NCBI GenBank assembly: GCA_036478975.1
Contig: JAZGFA010000165.1
Location: 1-14,672, forward strand
Length of the DNA: 14,672 nt
Reading direction: 5' to 3'
DNA from: Robiginitomaculum sp036478975
Lineage (GTDB): Bacteria; Pseudomonadota; Alphaproteobacteria; Caulobacterales; Maricaulaceae
Below, in pieces: positions 14,506-14,672 of this stretch. A model generated the notes under the pieces. The model was not told where the DNA came from. It was given only the letters and a program-made list of their open reading frames with translations, and searched no databases. How positions within the stretch are numbered: the stretch's first letter is position 1; every line of letters begins with the position of its first letter. A program made the position numbers and the translations under genes.

Positions 14506-14648
14506 AGAAATGATTGCGTAGCAATCATTGGCAAGAGCCATTAATAATCCCGCAGGGACGATAGACACAATTCGGTGAACTGGGCGCGGTTTATCTTGCG
14601 CCAGCGGTTTTGCCCTATAAAAGGGAAACCCAATCCTTGGAGGGCTTT

Positions 14649-14672
14649 ATGGCCAAGACGTCACCGATTATC
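14649..14672 (+). CDS. start of an unidentified gene, cut by the right edge
   Basis: An ATG with GGAGGG four bases upstream opens a frame reading MAKTSPII before the window ends. The Shine-Dalgarno and its spacing make a real start likely. Eight residues are too few to name the product. Confidence 0.5.

Larger units (their letters stand above)
14371..14558. repeat. chain of short hairpins, several with G-pyrimidine-A triloops
   Basis: Inverted repeats follow one another almost without gaps: 14371-14392 (6 bp), 14390-14410 (7 bp), 14410-14430 (9 bp, loop GCA), 14446-14465 (8 bp, loop CCTT), 14471-14491 (9 bp with one mismatch, loop GTA), 14509-14529 (9 bp, loop GTA), 14529-14540 (4 bp) and 14548-14558 (4 bp, loop GCA). 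The structure could act as DNA (a cruciform or repeat element) or as RNA (a leader or small RNA). Neither strand is clearly favoured, and I do not recognise a named family. Confidence 0.7.
14277..14648. other. 372-base divergent intergenic region
   Basis: No plausible protein-coding frame is seen here. From the left it holds the upstream and Shine-Dalgarno region of paralog 3 (to about 14370), a dense hairpin chain (14371-14558), and the probable promoter and ribosome-binding region of the gene starting at 14649. A TATAAA at 14616-14621 could be a -10 element, but no good -35 stands at the right distance. Confidence 0.7.

Noticed and set aside
14390..14540. Integron attC site or CRISPR-like array in the hairpin region
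   Set aside because: No GTTRRRY/RYYYAAC core pair, integrase, or regular repeat-spacer pattern with equal lengths is present. There are only two similar units.

Overview
The window looks like chromosomal DNA of an alphaproteobacterium. The main evidence is the block xseB-ispA-dxs-tlyA, which is typical of that class. Supporting evidence is the short single-domain TsaC, the glycine-zipper (17 kDa antigen-like) secreted proteins, and the fairly GC-rich sequence full of GCGC runs. The genus cannot be told from the sequence. I see no insertion sequence, phage gene, CRISPR array, tRNA or rRNA.

Left part (1-4228). The 3' end of an SRAP-domain (YedK/HMCES type) gene runs into the left edge. Its last 15 bases overlap the end of a convergent gene. 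Four genes on the minus strand follow, read from right to left: tsaC (tRNA t6A synthesis), a D-2-hydroxyglutarate dehydrogenase-like FAD enzyme, yaaA (peroxide stress) and a YihY/BrkB membrane protein. Two of the three junctions are 8-base start/stop overlaps, so this is very likely one operon. It starts from a divergent promoter region at about 4229-4342.

Middle (4343-11134). Six genes on the plus strand form a tight run: lepB (signal peptidase I), xseB, ispA (farnesyl diphosphate synthase), dxs (first enzyme of the MEP isoprenoid pathway), tlyA (rRNA 2'-O-methyltransferase) and a 729-residue patatin/POTRA/beta-barrel protein of the type Vd autotransporter kind. The last two junctions are both TAATG overlaps, so the outer-membrane phospholipase-like protein is translationally coupled to housekeeping genes. 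A bidirectional terminator at 11141-11176 closes the run.

Right part (11183-14276). Three consecutive minus-strand genes encode secreted, low-complexity glycine-zipper proteins. Each has its own terminator, so each is probably its own transcript. They share the zipper module (four copies in three genes). All end in a Cys followed by a C-terminal His, and two share the C-terminal pattern HYHG-x3-C-x3-H with identical spacing. This suggests a small paralogous family of metal-binding or cross-linked envelope proteins and is the most interesting protein-level signal here.

Far right (14277-14672). A 372-base divergent intergenic region holds a dense chain of hairpins at 14371-14558, several with a G-pyrimidine-A triloop. 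It includes a 35-base unit present twice with a compensatory base-pair change. I recognise no known RNA or repeat family in it. A new plus-strand gene starts at 14649 and runs off the edge.
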